Shown here piece by piece: positions 15,295 to 24,580 of a stretch of DNA of 64,000 nucleotides. The notes beneath the pieces were generated by a model, which was not told the origin of the DNA, ran no database searches, and was given only the letters and a program-made list of their open reading frames with translations. The first letter of the stretch is position 1. The number at the start of each line of letters is the position of its first letter. Where the stretch lies: positions 62,001 to 126,000 of the forward strand of contig NZ_FQZD01000005.1 of NCBI RefSeq assembly GCF_900141835.1. The letters are read 5' to 3'. A program made the translations under genes and the position numbers. The DNA comes from Propionispora hippei DSM 15287 (GTDB lineage Bacteria; Bacillota; Negativicutes; Propionisporales; Propionisporaceae).

Positions 15295-16659
15295 ATGTCA
15301 GAATTGGTAACGGTGATCCTAGCAGCAGGTAAGGGCACGAGAATGAAATCGTCTATACCTAAAGTACTGCACCCTGTGGGAGGCAAACCCATGGTGCAGC
15401 ATGTGTTGGATGCCGCCAATTTTGCCGGAGCGTGCCAGAATATCATTGTGGTCGGATTCGGTTCGGAAGCAGTAACCGCAGCACTGGCGGGGCAGGCTCA
15501 ATTTGTCCTTCAGGCGGAACAACTGGGGACAGGGCATGCGGTCATGCAGGCAAAAGATTTGCTGGAGAAATTTGCGGGTACTGTCATGGTGCTTTGCGGC
15601 GACACTCCTTTATTAAGAGGAGAACTGTTGGCCAAACTGTATGCGGAGCATTGTGCGGCCCGGGCTGCGGCCACTGTATTGACGGCGAATATGCCTGATC
15701 CTTCCGGCTATGGTCGGGTTATTCGTGATGCTGCCGGTCAGGTTCGCGGCATCGTGGAGCAGAAGGATGCTTCGGTGGAAGAACTCGCTGTGCACGAAAT
15801 TAATACAGGAATTTATTGTTTCGACAGCCGGGAGCTTTTTGCGGCACTTAGCCAGATTACCTGTACCAACGCACAGGGTGAATATTATCTGACCGATGTG
15901 CTGGGTATTTTAGCCCGGGAAAATAAGAGGGTCGGCGCTGTAACGGCACCCTGCTTTGAGGAGACGATGGGAATTAACTCCCGCGTTCAACTGGCGGAAG
16001 CAGAGAAATTTATGCGCCAGCGCAAATTGCAGGCTTTAATGGAAAATGGTGTGACCATCATGGACCAGGCCAGCACTTTTATTGACGAAAGTGTTTCTAT
16101 CGCTCCTGACACAGTCATTTATCCGTTTAGCTGGCTGGAGGGAAACACGGTAATTGGGAGTGGCTGTACGATCGGACCTAATACGCGCATCCAGAACAGC
16201 CAAATCGGTGACCGGGTAACCCTGCATTTTGTATATGCCCATGATTGCGTAGTGGACTCTGATGTTACGGCAGGCCCTTATGTTCATCTAAGACCGAATA
16301 CCCATTTGAGCCGTGGCGTCAAGGTGGGCAATTTTGTGGAAGTGAAGAATTCCAAAGTAGGGGAGAACAGCAAGATTCCTCATTTGAGCTATATCGGGGA
16401 TACGGATATGGGCTCTAAAGTAAACATTGGTTCCGGTACCATCACCGTAAATTACGACGGAAAAAAGAAATACCGGACTACGATCGAAGACAATGCTTTT
16501 ATCGGGTGCAATACTAATTTGGTAGCCCCTGTAACGGTAGGCGAGGGAGCGTTTGTGGCCGCCGGTTCGACTATCACGAAGGATGTGCCGCCGGCAGCGC
16601 TGGGTGTAGCCAGAGCTCGTCAATCCAATATTGAGGAATGGGCGAACAAGAGAAAATAA
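15295..16659 (+). CDS. glmU: bifunctional GlcNAc-1-P uridyltransferase / GlcN-1-P acetyltransferase
   Basis: 454 residues, ATG 15295. The N-terminal pyrophosphorylase domain (1 to about 228) has LAAGKGTRMKSSIPKVLHP and LCGDTPLL. The C-terminal left-handed beta-helix (about 250-454) has hexapeptide repeats and the acetyltransferase residues in GNFVEVKNSK, LSYIGDT and NYDGKKK. It makes UDP-GlcNAc for peptidoglycan and surface polymers, which the murA, wecB and tagO-type genes in this window then use. The length is normal. The Shine-Dalgarno sequence is AGGGGGAG about 8 bases upstream. Confidence 0.97.
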   Translation: MSELVTVILAAGKGTRMKSSIPKVLHPVGGKPMVQHVLDAANFAGACQNIIVVGFGSEAVTAALAGQAQFVLQAEQLGTGHAVMQAKDLLEKFAGTVMVLCGDTPLLRGELLAKLYAEHCAARAAATVLTANMPDPSGYGRVIRDAAGQVRGIVEQKDASVEELAVHEINTGIYCFDSRELFAALSQITCTNAQGEYYLTDVLGILARENKRVGAVTAPCFEETMGINSRVQLAEAEKFMRQRKLQALMENGVTIMDQASTFIDESVSIAPDTVIYPFSWLEGNTVIGSGCTIGPNTRIQNSQIGDRVTLHFVYAHDCVVDSDVTAGPYVHLRPNTHLSRGVKVGNFVEVKNSKVGENSKIPHLSYIGDTDMGSKVNIGSGTITVNYDGKKKYRTTIEDNAFIGCNTNLVAPVTVGEGAFVAAGSTITKDVPPAALGVARARQSNIEEWANKRK

Positions 16660-16781
16660 ACTTTTGGCAGCAGGAACGCTCTTGCGGGTACTTATAAATA
16701 AATTTTATAAAACTGTTGGCATAAGTCTGATCTGACGGGAATACAGGCGTGTGTCAACAGGTATGGAGGTAATGTATTAAC

Positions 16782-17732
16782 ATGGTGCTGAAAAACAAGG
16801 ATCGATTATGTCTCTTTACCGGTAATGCCAATCCGGAATTGGCGCAGGAAATTGCCGATTATTTGGGAATCCCTTTGGGAAAAGCTTTCGTTGGGCAGTT
16901 TAATAATGGTGAAACCCAGGTAATTATTGATGAAAGCGTACGGGGCAAGGAAATTTTCGTAGTGCAGCCAACCAGTTATCCGGCGAATGAGCATATTATG
17001 GAATTATTGATCATGGTAGATGCGTTCAGACGCGCATCAGCCCGGCATGTAACGGCAATCATTCCCTATTATGCTTATGCAAGGCAGGACCGCAAGACTC
17101 GGGGACGTGAACCGATCTCGGCTAAGTTGATCGCCAATCTGCTGACAATTGCCGGGGTAAGCCGGGTCATTACGATGGATCTTCATGCCGGACAAATTCA
17201 GGGCTTTTTTGATATTCCGGTGGACCATATGCCTGGTGTGCCTATTTTGGCGGAATATATTACTTCCAAGAATCTGGAGGATATTGTTGTGGTATCGCCG
17301 GATCTCGGCGGTGTGACGCGGGCCAGACAACTGGCCGACCGATTGGGCGCCCCCATTGCCATCATTGAAAAGCGACGCCCCGCACCAGGCGTAGCGGAAG
17401 TTATGAATACCATTGGCAGTGTGGAAGGCAAAACGGCGATTATTGCCGATGACATGGTTGACACAGCCGGTTCGTTGGTAGAAGGCGCCAAGGCCTTGGG
17501 AAGATTGGGCGCCAGGGAGGTTTATGCCTGCTGCACTCATCCGGTGCTTAGCGCTCCGGCGGTGGAACGCATTGAAAAATCAAACATCAAAGAGCTGATC
17601 GTAACCAATACCATTCCCCTTTCCCCGGAAAAATGCTCGCCTAAAATTAAAGTATTGTCGGTTGCCAAACTGTTAAGCGGCGTTATCACCAACATCCACA
17701 ACGAAGTTCCGGTAAGCATTCTGTTTAACTAA
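16782..17732 (+). CDS. prs: ribose-phosphate pyrophosphokinase (PRPP synthase)
   Basis: 316 residues, ATG 16782. Class I PRPP synthase motifs are visible: FTGNANPELAQEIADYLG, IPYYAYARQDRK, VSPDLGGVTRARQLADRLG (Leu replaces the more usual His/Ala after SPD) and the PRPP loop TAIIADDMVDTAGSL. It makes PRPP for purine, pyrimidine, His and Trp pathways and is the effector source for the PurR encoded upstream and for upp. It lies 122 bases after glmU, the conserved Firmicute order, and is closed by a strong palindromic terminator. Confidence 0.97.
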   Translation: MVLKNKDRLCLFTGNANPELAQEIADYLGIPLGKAFVGQFNNGETQVIIDESVRGKEIFVVQPTSYPANEHIMELLIMVDAFRRASARHVTAIIPYYAYARQDRKTRGREPISAKLIANLLTIAGVSRVITMDLHAGQIQGFFDIPVDHMPGVPILAEYITSKNLEDIVVVSPDLGGVTRARQLADRLGAPIAIIEKRRPAPGVAEVMNTIGSVEGKTAIIADDMVDTAGSLVEGAKALGRLGAREVYACCTHPVLSAPAVERIEKSNIKELIVTNTIPLSPEKCSPKIKVLSVAKLLSGVITNIHNEVPVSILFN

Positions 17733-17768
17733 TTAAACGGCGGATGGTTTAATTTTCATCACCTGCAT

Positions 17769-17804
17769 ACACTATAAGGGCGCGATATCGCGCCCTTATA
17801 GTGT
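17769..17804. terminator. 36-bp perfect palindrome terminator after prs
   Basis: ACACTATAAGGGCGCGAT is followed immediately by its exact reverse complement. The position, 37 bases after the prs stop, favours a terminator over an operator. Confidence 0.65.
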
Positions 17805-17843
17805 AATATGATATAATGAATGATATTTGGAGGATGATGAATT

Positions 17844-18479
17844 GTGCCAGCCGTTACCATCAGGCAGGCCGCTTTATCGGATGTAGCGGCAATGGCAGCT
17901 TTGTTTACCGAGTGCTTTGGCGAAAGCGTCCGGCATTATTGCGGCAGCTCACTGCCACGGCCGCAGGCTATGGAAGATATCTTCCGGCTTGTCTACAAGG
18001 TGGAGCCGGAAGCCGCCTTTGTGGCGGAAGCTGCCGGCCGGCAGGTCGTAGGATATTGCTTTGCTCCCGCCTGTTTGCCCCGGCTGTGGATTGAGGCAGT
18101 GACCGGCGGCTACATTTTTTTATGGTTCTATCGCTGGGTTACCGGTCGTTACGGGCTTGGTTTGCGGCCATTAAAGACAGTCTTTTTCAATAAAGCTTCG
18201 TTCCTTCAGTCTTCCCTGCAGCCGCAGCGGCAAGTCAATGCCCGCATTCTGTCCATTGCCGTCAGTGAAAGCTGGCGGGGACAAGGCATCGCCGGCGGTC
18301 TCATGGCGGCAGCCATGAACTATTTTGCCGCCTGCCGGGTCGACAGGGTTCGCCTGGAGGTAAGGCCGGATAACCATCCTGCCTTGCAGGTGTATCAAAG
18401 ATGGGGGTTTGTACCCGCCGGTGTGACACGTGATTCGCAGGGTGAATGGCTTATCATGCTAAAAGAAATGGAAGGCTGA
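17844..18479 (+). CDS. GNAT-family N-acetyltransferase
   Basis: 211 residues; GTG 17844 with GGAGG 10 bases upstream. The acetyl-CoA-binding motif A is clear: LSIAVSESWRGQGIAGGLM (about 133-151), followed by VRLEVRPDNHPALQVYQRWGF, which is typical of RimI-like GNATs. The substrate is unknown. An internal segment (about 75-120) is hydrophobic and aromatic (YIFLWFYRWV), unusual for RimI. The gene is followed after 5 bases by the deacetylase start, so the two are translationally linked. Confidence 0.87.
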   Translation: MPAVTIRQAALSDVAAMAALFTECFGESVRHYCGSSLPRPQAMEDIFRLVYKVEPEAAFVAEAAGRQVVGYCFAPACLPRLWIEAVTGGYIFLWFYRWVTGRYGLGLRPLKTVFFNKASFLQSSLQPQRQVNARILSIAVSESWRGQGIAGGLMAAAMNYFAACRVDRVRLEVRPDNHPALQVYQRWGFVPAGVTRDSQGEWLIMLKEMEG

Positions 18480-18484
18480 CAGGG

Positions 18485-19297
18485 ATGGAGATACAAGTGC
18501 GGCTGATCAGTATGCTAGGATTTCTGACTGTGATAGTGTTGACCTGTCTGGTTGTCGATTATTTTCAGGTTTTGCGTCGCCCGGCGCGTCTGGGTCTGGG
18601 CCTTGCCGTCATCTGCATTGTCGCGGGAGTTATCCTGGTACTGAATGCCGTGCTGCCGGACAGTCAGTTTTATGGGGCTGTTTTTTCGGAGCAGAATACC
18701 CTGGATAAGGTGGTGGCTCTGACGTTTGACGATGGGCCCAATCCGTCTTATACGGGGCAGCTTTTGGATATTTTACGCGATAACGGCGTGCATGCCACTT
18801 TTTTTCTGATAGGCCGCCACGTGGCCGAAGCGCCGGAACTGGTCAGCCGTATCGCGGCGGAAGGACATCAGATCGGCAACCATACCTACAATCATTTGGA
18901 TTTGCTAAAGCTTGACCGGAAAGCGGTGGAGGCAGAGATTGATAAAACCAATGAAGTTATCGCAGCCATAACCGGGAGTAAACCTGTCCTCATCCGGCCG
19001 CCTCATGGCTTTCGCGATGCTGCTGTACTCGGTATCATCCGGAACAGGGGAATGGTGCCGGTGGAATGGTCGGTAGCCAGCCGGGACTGGACCAATCCGG
19101 GAGTGGCTATCATCGTGCGGCGTACGGTGCAGCAGGTGAAAAGCGGCTCGATCATTTTGCTGCACGACGGAGCCGGTGATGTTTCAAGGGCCCAAACCAT
19201 CGAGGCGACGCGGCGGATTATTCAGGAACTGAAGGGTCGGGGCTACCGGTTTGTCACGGTTGGCGAATTGCTTGCTATGGGGGAGAACAAACATTGA
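18485..19297 (+). CDS. membrane-anchored polysaccharide deacetylase (NodB domain)
   Basis: 270 residues from ATG 18485. Two N-terminal hydrophobic segments (about 8-25 and 34-57) anchor it. The NodB domain follows: TFDDGP (about 79-84, catalytic Asp and metal Asp), HTYNH (about 130, metal His), RPPHG (about 171, usually RPPYG) and ILLHDG (about 222). The family removes acetyl groups from peptidoglycan GlcNAc/MurNAc or related glycans. A role in cortex or wall modification is possible. Its stop overlaps the pth start. Confidence 0.9.
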   Translation: MEIQVRLISMLGFLTVIVLTCLVVDYFQVLRRPARLGLGLAVICIVAGVILVLNAVLPDSQFYGAVFSEQNTLDKVVALTFDDGPNPSYTGQLLDILRDNGVHATFFLIGRHVAEAPELVSRIAAEGHQIGNHTYNHLDLLKLDRKAVEAEIDKTNEVIAAITGSKPVLIRPPHGFRDAAVLGIIRNRGMVPVEWSVASRDWTNPGVAIIVRRTVQQVKSGSIILLHDGAGDVSRAQTIEATRRIIQELKGRGYRFVTVGELLAMGENKH

Positions 19298-19854
19298 AAA
19301 TTATTGCGGGGTTGGGAAACCCGGGACAAGAATACCAAGCAACCCGGCATAATGTCGGGTTTATGGTGGTTGACGAATTGGCAAGACTTTGGAAAATTGA
19401 TAACTGGCGAAACCGGCACGAGGCTCTGGTAGCGGAATACCGTGAGGCCAAAGAGCCGGTTTTGCTGGTAAAACCGATGACATACATGAATTTAAGCGGT
19501 GTGGCGGTCGGCGCCTTGGCTCGCTGGTACAAGGTCGCGCCGGAAGATATTATGGTTATTTATGATGATATGGATATTCCCTGCGGAAAACTGCGGCTCA
19601 GAAAGAAAGGCAGCGCCGGCGGGCACCGGGGGCTGGTCTCACTGTTGGAACATTTGGGGACAGAGGATTTTTTCCGTATTCGGGTGGGTATCGGGCGACC
19701 GCCGGCCGGCTGGCAGGTAGTTGATTATGTGCTAAGCCGGTTCAACGCTGAAGAAACCGAGCTTGTTGTTCAAGCGGTGGAACGGGCGGCCCAAGCGGTT
19801 GTTTGTGCCATTGACCGGGATGTGGACCTGGCGATGAATCGTTATAATAAATAG
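19294..19854 (+). CDS. pth: peptidyl-tRNA hydrolase
   Basis: 186 residues starting with TTG 19294, which overlaps the TGA of the deacetylase (TTGA); GGGGGAG precedes it. Family residues are present: GLGNPGQEYQATRHNVGF with catalytic His, KPMTYMNLSG, YDDMDIPCGKLRLR and GSAGGHRGL. It recycles stalled peptidyl-tRNA. Pth downstream of prs is conserved in Firmicutes, although here two unrelated genes are inserted. Confidence 0.97.
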   Translation: MKIIAGLGNPGQEYQATRHNVGFMVVDELARLWKIDNWRNRHEALVAEYREAKEPVLLVKPMTYMNLSGVAVGALARWYKVAPEDIMVIYDDMDIPCGKLRLRKKGSAGGHRGLVSLLEHLGTEDFFRIRVGIGRPPAGWQVVDYVLSRFNAEETELVVQAVERAAQAVVCAIDRDVDLAMNRYNK

Positions 19855-19937
19855 TTCCTGCAGGGACCGTAGCAGTCCGATACGCTTAAAGACAGGAAAT
19901 CAATGTAGCTGTGGTGGACTACTACCCTGTCAGGAAT
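19855..19937. repeat. 83-bp intergenic inverted repeat
   Basis: TTCCTGCAGGGACCGTAGCA and TACTACCCTGTCAGGAA (ending 19937) are imperfect inverted repeats around a 40-base loop. It may be a small mobile hairpin or a pth terminator. Confidence 0.45.
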
Positions 19938-19970
19938 AGTTTTTAGAAAAGTGGTAGGAGCTGGTTTGAT

Positions 19971-21215
19971 TTGCTAACCGCATTGTTTGCAGATAAAAGA
20001 GGAGAAATATTTGATGCGCCGGGTTATCAGGCGATGGGACGAACTGGCTGGGAGGAGGCTGTCTTGACGCCGGAAGACATGATTCCTCTGCCGGAAGGAG
20101 CCTCGCTGGCCTACTTGCCGGAGCGTACGGCGCTTGGTGTGGGGAAAAACGGCAAAATCCGGAAGGTACCGGCCGGTGGGCTGGCGGTAGCTGCTTTGTT
20201 GCCAGCCGGCTATACCCGGACCCATTTGCCCGCTTTTTGCAAGGAAGAGGGGGCGCCGGTCCTGCCGCTTTATGGCTATACGGCGGCGGCTCTCTATCAG
20301 GACCGCATTTACGTGGCGGCGGTCAAGAGCGATGATGATGAAAATTGGTGTCCCACCAACTATAATACATCGGACATAAAAGAACGGGTGCGCCGGCTGC
20401 AAAAACAGTTTGATGGCAACCGGATTGTCGGACAACTGGCCCGTTGTTCGCTGGAATGGCAGTGCTGTACGGCGCAAAATCTATTCTACCGCCGCTGGGA
20501 AGCCGGGATTCCGGTGTCTCCCGCCTGCAATGCCGACTGCCTTGGCTGCATTTCCTTGCAGCCGGCCGAGTGCTGCCCGTCACCGCAAAGTCGTATTACT
20601 TTTAGGCCGACTCCGGAGGAAATTGCCGAAGTTGGCGTATATCACCTGGACGGGGCGCCGGAGGCTATTGTCAGCTTCGGGCAGGGCTGTGAGGGAGAAC
20701 CTTCGCTAGCTTTTGAAAATATTGCCGAAGGCATCCGGCTTATCCGTAGCCGGACGGCCAGAGGGGTTATCAATATGAATACAAACGGTGGTTTTGGCAG
20801 GGGTGTGAAAACCATTGTCGACGCAGGGCTGGACAGTATGCGAGTCAGCATAATCAGCGCCATCCCGGAGACCTATCAGGCTTACTATCGCTGCCAGTAC
20901 CGGCTGGATGAGGTAAAAGAGTCCATCCGCTATGCCAAGGGAAAAGGCGTCAGAGTGTCGCTGAATATGCTTTCCTTCCCCGGATTAAATGACCGGGAGG
21001 AGGAAGTAGGGGCCTGGTTGGATTTTTTGGCCGAGACCAAGGTGGATATGATCCAACTGCGCAATCTGAACTTGGACCCCGACCTGTTCTTGCAGAGCAT
21101 GCCGCCCGCTAGGGGAACGGCCATCGGAGTAAAGCGTTTTGTGGCGGAACTGATTAAACACCAGCCGCAGATTGTTGTCGGTAGCTTTAGTCACTTCTTT
21201 ACTACTAAACGGTGA
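19971..21215 (+). CDS. radical SAM protein
   Basis: 414 residues, TTG 19971 with AGGAG 10 bases upstream. The first about 180 residues form an uncharacterised domain (ADKRGEIFDAPGYQAMGR..., Pro/Gly-rich). The radical SAM core begins with CNADCLGC (about 186-193), the CX3CX2C cluster motif. SFGQGCEGEPSL and NMNTNGG follow, consistent with SAM binding and a MoaA/AslB-like barrel. No C-terminal SPASM-like Cys cluster is seen. Substrate unknown. No peptide substrate gene is adjacent, so a RiPP role is not supported. It appears monocistronic. Confidence 0.85.
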   Translation: MLTALFADKRGEIFDAPGYQAMGRTGWEEAVLTPEDMIPLPEGASLAYLPERTALGVGKNGKIRKVPAGGLAVAALLPAGYTRTHLPAFCKEEGAPVLPLYGYTAAALYQDRIYVAAVKSDDDENWCPTNYNTSDIKERVRRLQKQFDGNRIVGQLARCSLEWQCCTAQNLFYRRWEAGIPVSPACNADCLGCISLQPAECCPSPQSRITFRPTPEEIAEVGVYHLDGAPEAIVSFGQGCEGEPSLAFENIAEGIRLIRSRTARGVINMNTNGGFGRGVKTIVDAGLDSMRVSIISAIPETYQAYYRCQYRLDEVKESIRYAKGKGVRVSLNMLSFPGLNDREEEVGAWLDFLAETKVDMIQLRNLNLDPDLFLQSMPPARGTAIGVKRFVAELIKHQPQIVVGSFSHFFTTKR

Positions 21216-21255
21216 AGAAAAATACTGATGGAACACAATAGAAACGGAAACAATA

Positions 21256-21284
21256 TTGCATAACACATATTGGTATGCTATAAT
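21256..21284 (+). promoter_or_regulatory. sigma-A-type promoter for rpmE
   Basis: TTGCAT (21256-21261), a 17-base spacer, then TATAAT (21279-21284). This is near consensus, 50 bases before the rpmE ATG. Confidence 0.65.
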
Positions 21285-21333
21285 TATTTAGCGATAATCC
21301 AATTGTTTACACGAAACGAGGTGCAAAGATAGA

Positions 21334-21537
21334 ATGAAAGAAAAAATCCATCCTAATTATGGCGAAGCAAAAGTCATTTGCGGTTGCGGCAATACTTTTG
21401 TGACCGGTTCTGTAAAAAAAGAACTTCGCGTTGATGTGTGCTCTAAGTGCCATCCGTTTTTCACCGGCCAACAACGTAATATTACTGCCGGCGGCCGGAT
21501 CGAGAAATTCAATAAGCGTTATGGTCAACAAGCCTAA
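21334..21537 (+). CDS. rpmE: 50S ribosomal protein L31
   Basis: 67 residues. The zinc-binding (C+) form: Cys16, Cys18, Cys36 and Cys39 are all present (VICGCG and VCSKC). The N-terminal [11 protein letters not shown] and C-terminal [11 protein letters not shown] are typical of bL31. ATG 21334 lies after an AACGAGGTGC site. A GCAGAGC / GCTCTGC hairpin follows at 21545-21566. Confidence 0.97.
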   Translation: MKEKIHPNYGEAKVICGCGNTFVTGSVKKELRVDVCSKCHPFFTGQQRNITAGGRIEKFNKRYGQQA

Positions 21538-21544
21538 AACGAGG

Positions 21545-21566
21545 AGCAGAGCAGAAACGCTCTGCT
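21545..21566 (+). terminator. hairpin after rpmE
   Basis: AGCAGAGC-AGAAAC-GCTCTGCT followed by TCATTTGT. The T tail is weak, so partial read-through into the DUF1385 gene is plausible. Confidence 0.5.
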
Positions 21567-21647
21567 TCATTTGTATTCAGCGATAGATAACCGATGCGGC
21601 CGGCAGACTTGAAAAACGTTTCCGGCCTTATAGAAAGGGTGAGTGTT

Positions 21648-22559
21648 GTGAAACCTAAGATTTATATAGGCGGTCAGGCAGTTATCGAGGGCGTCATGAT
21701 GCGCGGCCCTGCTTCCATCGCCACGGCGGTGCGGGAACCTTCCGGTGAGATTATGGTAAAAAAGGAAGATTTGGTTTCTGTTGCCGATAAATATCCTGTT
21801 TTAAAAAAGCCAATGATCAGAGGTGTAGTTGCGCTAATCGAATCACTGGTTATCGGCTTGAAGGCGTTGTCCTTCTCGGCCCAGGCGGCCGGTGAGGAAG
21901 GCGAGGAACTGAGCAATAAGGAAATTGCCATGACGATGATATTTTCGCTGGGCCTGGCTATTTTGCTGTTTGTCGTATTGCCGACCTACGCGGCGAAATA
22001 TATCCACAGTGCCATTACCGACGCCCGTCTGCTCAATCTGTTTGAAGGCATTTTACGGTTGACCGTATTTTTAGTTTACATCGTTGGTATCTCTTTAATG
22101 AAGGATATTCAGCGGGTCTTTCAATACCATGGGGCAGAGCATAAGACCATTCATGCCTATGAGGCCGGTATGCCGCTTACAGTGGACAATGTCCGGGGCT
22201 TTAGCACGCTCCATCCGCGCTGCGGCACCAATTTTTTGCTTATTGTTATGGTGGTCAGTATTATTATGTTTGCCTTCCTGGGCTGGCCTTCCCTTTGGGA
22301 GAGGATTGTTTCCCGGATTATTCTGATGCCACTGGTGGCGGGTATTGCCTATGAGATTATCCGGTTCGCCGGCCGCAGTCAGGCAGCCTGGGTCAGAATT
22401 TCCATTTTACCGGGATTATGGCTGCAAAAGCTGACGACCCGCGAACCGAGCGACGACCAAATTGAGGTGGCCATTCAGGCCTTTGAAGCGGTCCGGCCGG
22501 CAGAAGACCCGGAGACTGCTACGCCGCCGGAAGGCCTTTGCAGCCCGTCGGCTTGCTAG
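21648..22559 (+). CDS. DUF1385 membrane protein
   Basis: 303 residues from GTG 21648, which has AAAGGGTGAG upstream; the longer frame to 21594 lacks a site. The family signature IYIGGQAVIEGVMMRGP opens the protein. YHGAEHKTIHAYE and LHPRCGTNFLL (about 160-200) hold conserved His/Cys residues that look metal-binding. About four to five hydrophobic segments lie between residues 95 and 270. This family (B. subtilis YqhQ-like) is almost always found between rpmE and prfA in Firmicutes. Its function is unknown. Confidence 0.88.
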   Translation: MKPKIYIGGQAVIEGVMMRGPASIATAVREPSGEIMVKKEDLVSVADKYPVLKKPMIRGVVALIESLVIGLKALSFSAQAAGEEGEELSNKEIAMTMIFSLGLAILLFVVLPTYAAKYIHSAITDARLLNLFEGILRLTVFLVYIVGISLMKDIQRVFQYHGAEHKTIHAYEAGMPLTVDNVRGFSTLHPRCGTNFLLIVMVVSIIMFAFLGWPSLWERIVSRIILMPLVAGIAYEIIRFAGRSQAAWVRISILPGLWLQKLTTREPSDDQIEVAIQAFEAVRPAEDPETATPPEGLCSPSAC

Positions 22560-22609
22560 CCGGAGGTTTGTAATCCTGACGAAGTACTATATTGATGAGG
22601 TGAAGATTT

Positions 22610-23677
22610 GTGCTTGATAAACTCCAAGCCATTGAAGATAAATACAGTGAATTGGAAAATCTGATCAGTGATCCGACAGTGATTGCCAACATGACAGAAT
22701 GGCAAAAGCACACCAGGGCTCACTCCAAGCTGACGCCGCTGATTGTTAAATTCCGGGAGTATAAAGCGGTGCTGCAGGGACTGGCCGATACCCGGGAACT
22801 GTTAGACGACAATCCGGAGGCCGATCTGCGGGATATGGCCCAAGCCGAGCTCAGTGAGTTAAAAGGCCGGGAAGCGGCGTTGACCGACGAACTGCGGATT
22901 TTACTGCTGCCGCGCGATCCCAATGATGATAAAAGCGTTATTGTTGAAATCCGGGGCGGCGCCGGCGGTGACGAAGCGGCGCTGTTTGCCGGCGATTTGT
23001 TCCGTATGTATACGCGCTATGCGGAAAACCGGGGCTGGCGGACGGAAATGCTGGATGCCAATGCACCTGATTTGGGCGGTTTTAAGGAAGTTGTTTTTGT
23101 CGTGGACGGTGATGGGGCTTACAGCCGTCTGAAATATGAAAGCGGTGTGCATCGTGTGCAGCGCGTCCCGACGACCGAGTCAAGCGGACGTATTCATACA
23201 TCTACCGTAACGGTGGCTGTGCTGCCGGAAGCTGAGGAAGTGGACATCACTGTCAATCCGAACGATCTGAAAATTGACACCTATTGTGCCAGCGGCGCCG
23301 GCGGTCAGCATGTAAATAAAACGGAATCGGCCGTCCGAATTACCCACTTGCCCAGCGGTATCGTGGTAACCTGTCAGGATGAGAAGTCGCAGCTCAAAAA
23401 TCGTGACAAGGCGATGCGGGTGCTCAGGGCCAAGCTGCTGGAAGCCGCCGAGGAGGAACAGCGGGCAGGGGTGGCGGAAGCTCGTAAAAGCCAGGTGGGA
23501 ACAGGCGACCGCAGCGAGCGGATTCGCACTTATAATTTTCCCCAGGGCCGGGTGACGGACCACCGGATTGGCCTGACCCTGCATAAATTGGATTTTATAC
23601 TAAACGGCGATCTGGATGAAATGATTGAAGCGCTGATTACGGTGGACCAGAGCGAACGTTTAAAGCAGGCTGAATAA
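22610..23677 (+). CDS. prfA: peptide chain release factor 1
   Basis: 355 residues, GTG 22610 after GATGAGGTGAAG. The catalytic GGQ lies in [16 protein letters not shown] (about 227-242). The recognition-loop region and [21 protein letters not shown] and [19 protein letters not shown] are canonical RF1. It releases peptides at UAA and UAG. The prmC gene, which methylates the GGQ glutamine, begins 1 base after its stop. Confidence 0.97.
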   Translation: MLDKLQAIEDKYSELENLISDPTVIANMTEWQKHTRAHSKLTPLIVKFREYKAVLQGLADTRELLDDNPEADLRDMAQAELSELKGREAALTDELRILLLPRDPNDDKSVIVEIRGGAGGDEAALFAGDLFRMYTRYAENRGWRTEMLDANAPDLGGFKEVVFVVDGDGAYSRLKYESGVHRVQRVPTTESSGRIHTSTVTVAVLPEAEEVDITVNPNDLKIDTYCASGAGGQHVNKTESAVRITHLPSGIVVTCQDEKSQLKNRDKAMRVLRAKLLEAAEEEQRAGVAEARKSQVGTGDRSERIRTYNFPQGRVTDHRIGLTLHKLDFILNGDLDEMIEALITVDQSERLKQAE

Positions 23678-23678
23678 G

Positions 23679-24563
23679 ATGGAAAAAAAGCATGCATGGA
23701 CGATTGGGACAATTTTAACTTGGACCAGGCAGTACTTCCAAGACAAGGGCGTGGATAATCCACGCCTGGATGCTGAAGTACTGCTTTCCCATATCCTGGG
23801 GAAGGACAGGCTGTATCTTTATGTCCATTTTGACCAACCCTTGGAACAGCGGGAGCTGGAAGCTTTCAGGGCGGTAGTCAAACGTCGGGTGCTGCGGGAA
23901 CCGGTTGCCTATATTACCGGCTGCCGGGAATTTATGGGTCTGGCCTTCCAGGTTAGTCCGGCAGTACTCATCCCCCGGCCTGATACGGAAATTCTGGTGG
24001 AAACCGTGTTGGCCAAACTGGCCGGACAGAATACGGCTGCGCCGGCTCTGCTGGATATCGGCACAGGCAGCGGCGCTATTATCATTAGCATGTTACATAC
24101 GCTGACCGCGGCCACCGGCGTGGCTGTGGATATTTCGCCAGAGGCTTTGCTGGTTGCCCGGGAGAACGCTTACCGCCTTGGTGTAGACGACCGGCTGACG
24201 TTGTGTAAAGGCGACGTCTTTTCAGCGGTGGCTGGCCGGCAGTTTGACGTAATTGTTTCCAATCCGCCTTATATTCCGCAAAAAGATATCACGGGACTCA
24301 CGTCCGAGGTGAGAAAAGAACCTCACCTGGCTTTAGATGGCGGAGTTGACGGGCTTGATTTTTACCGCCGGATCAGCCAGGCGGCGCCCGCTTATCTTGT
24401 GGCCGGCGGCCTGCTGGCTTTTGAAGTCGGTCAGGGCCAAGCCGATGCGGTGGCGGAACTAGGCAGAAAACAGCAGTTCCTGGTGGAAGCCATAGTTAAG
24501 GATTATGGCGGCATTGACCGGGTGGTTTTACTACGCGACCCCCGTCAGCCGGTACCGCAATGA
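23679..24563 (+). CDS. prmC: release factor glutamine N5-methyltransferase
   Basis: 294 residues. The N-terminal helical domain (1 to about 80) is followed by a SAM-dependent fold: LLDIGTGSGAIIISM (about 125-140) and the catalytic NPPYIP (about 194-199). ELREPVAYITG-like RVLREPVAYITGCREFMG binds the RF loop. It methylates Gln of the GGQ motif in RF1 and RF2. Tightly coupled to prfA and to the downstream Sua5 gene (17 bases). Confidence 0.96.
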   Translation: MEKKHAWTIGTILTWTRQYFQDKGVDNPRLDAEVLLSHILGKDRLYLYVHFDQPLEQRELEAFRAVVKRRVLREPVAYITGCREFMGLAFQVSPAVLIPRPDTEILVETVLAKLAGQNTAAPALLDIGTGSGAIIISMLHTLTAATGVAVDISPEALLVARENAYRLGVDDRLTLCKGDVFSAVAGRQFDVIVSNPPYIPQKDITGLTSEVRKEPHLALDGGVDGLDFYRRISQAAPAYLVAGGLLAFEVGQGQADAVAELGRKQQFLVEAIVKDYGGIDRVVLLRDPRQPVPQ

Positions 24564-24580
24564 GGCAAAGGAGAACAGAG

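Noticed and set aside
17769-17804. 36-bp palindrome as a repressor operator
   Set aside because: Its place just after the prs stop and its strong stem fit a terminator better.
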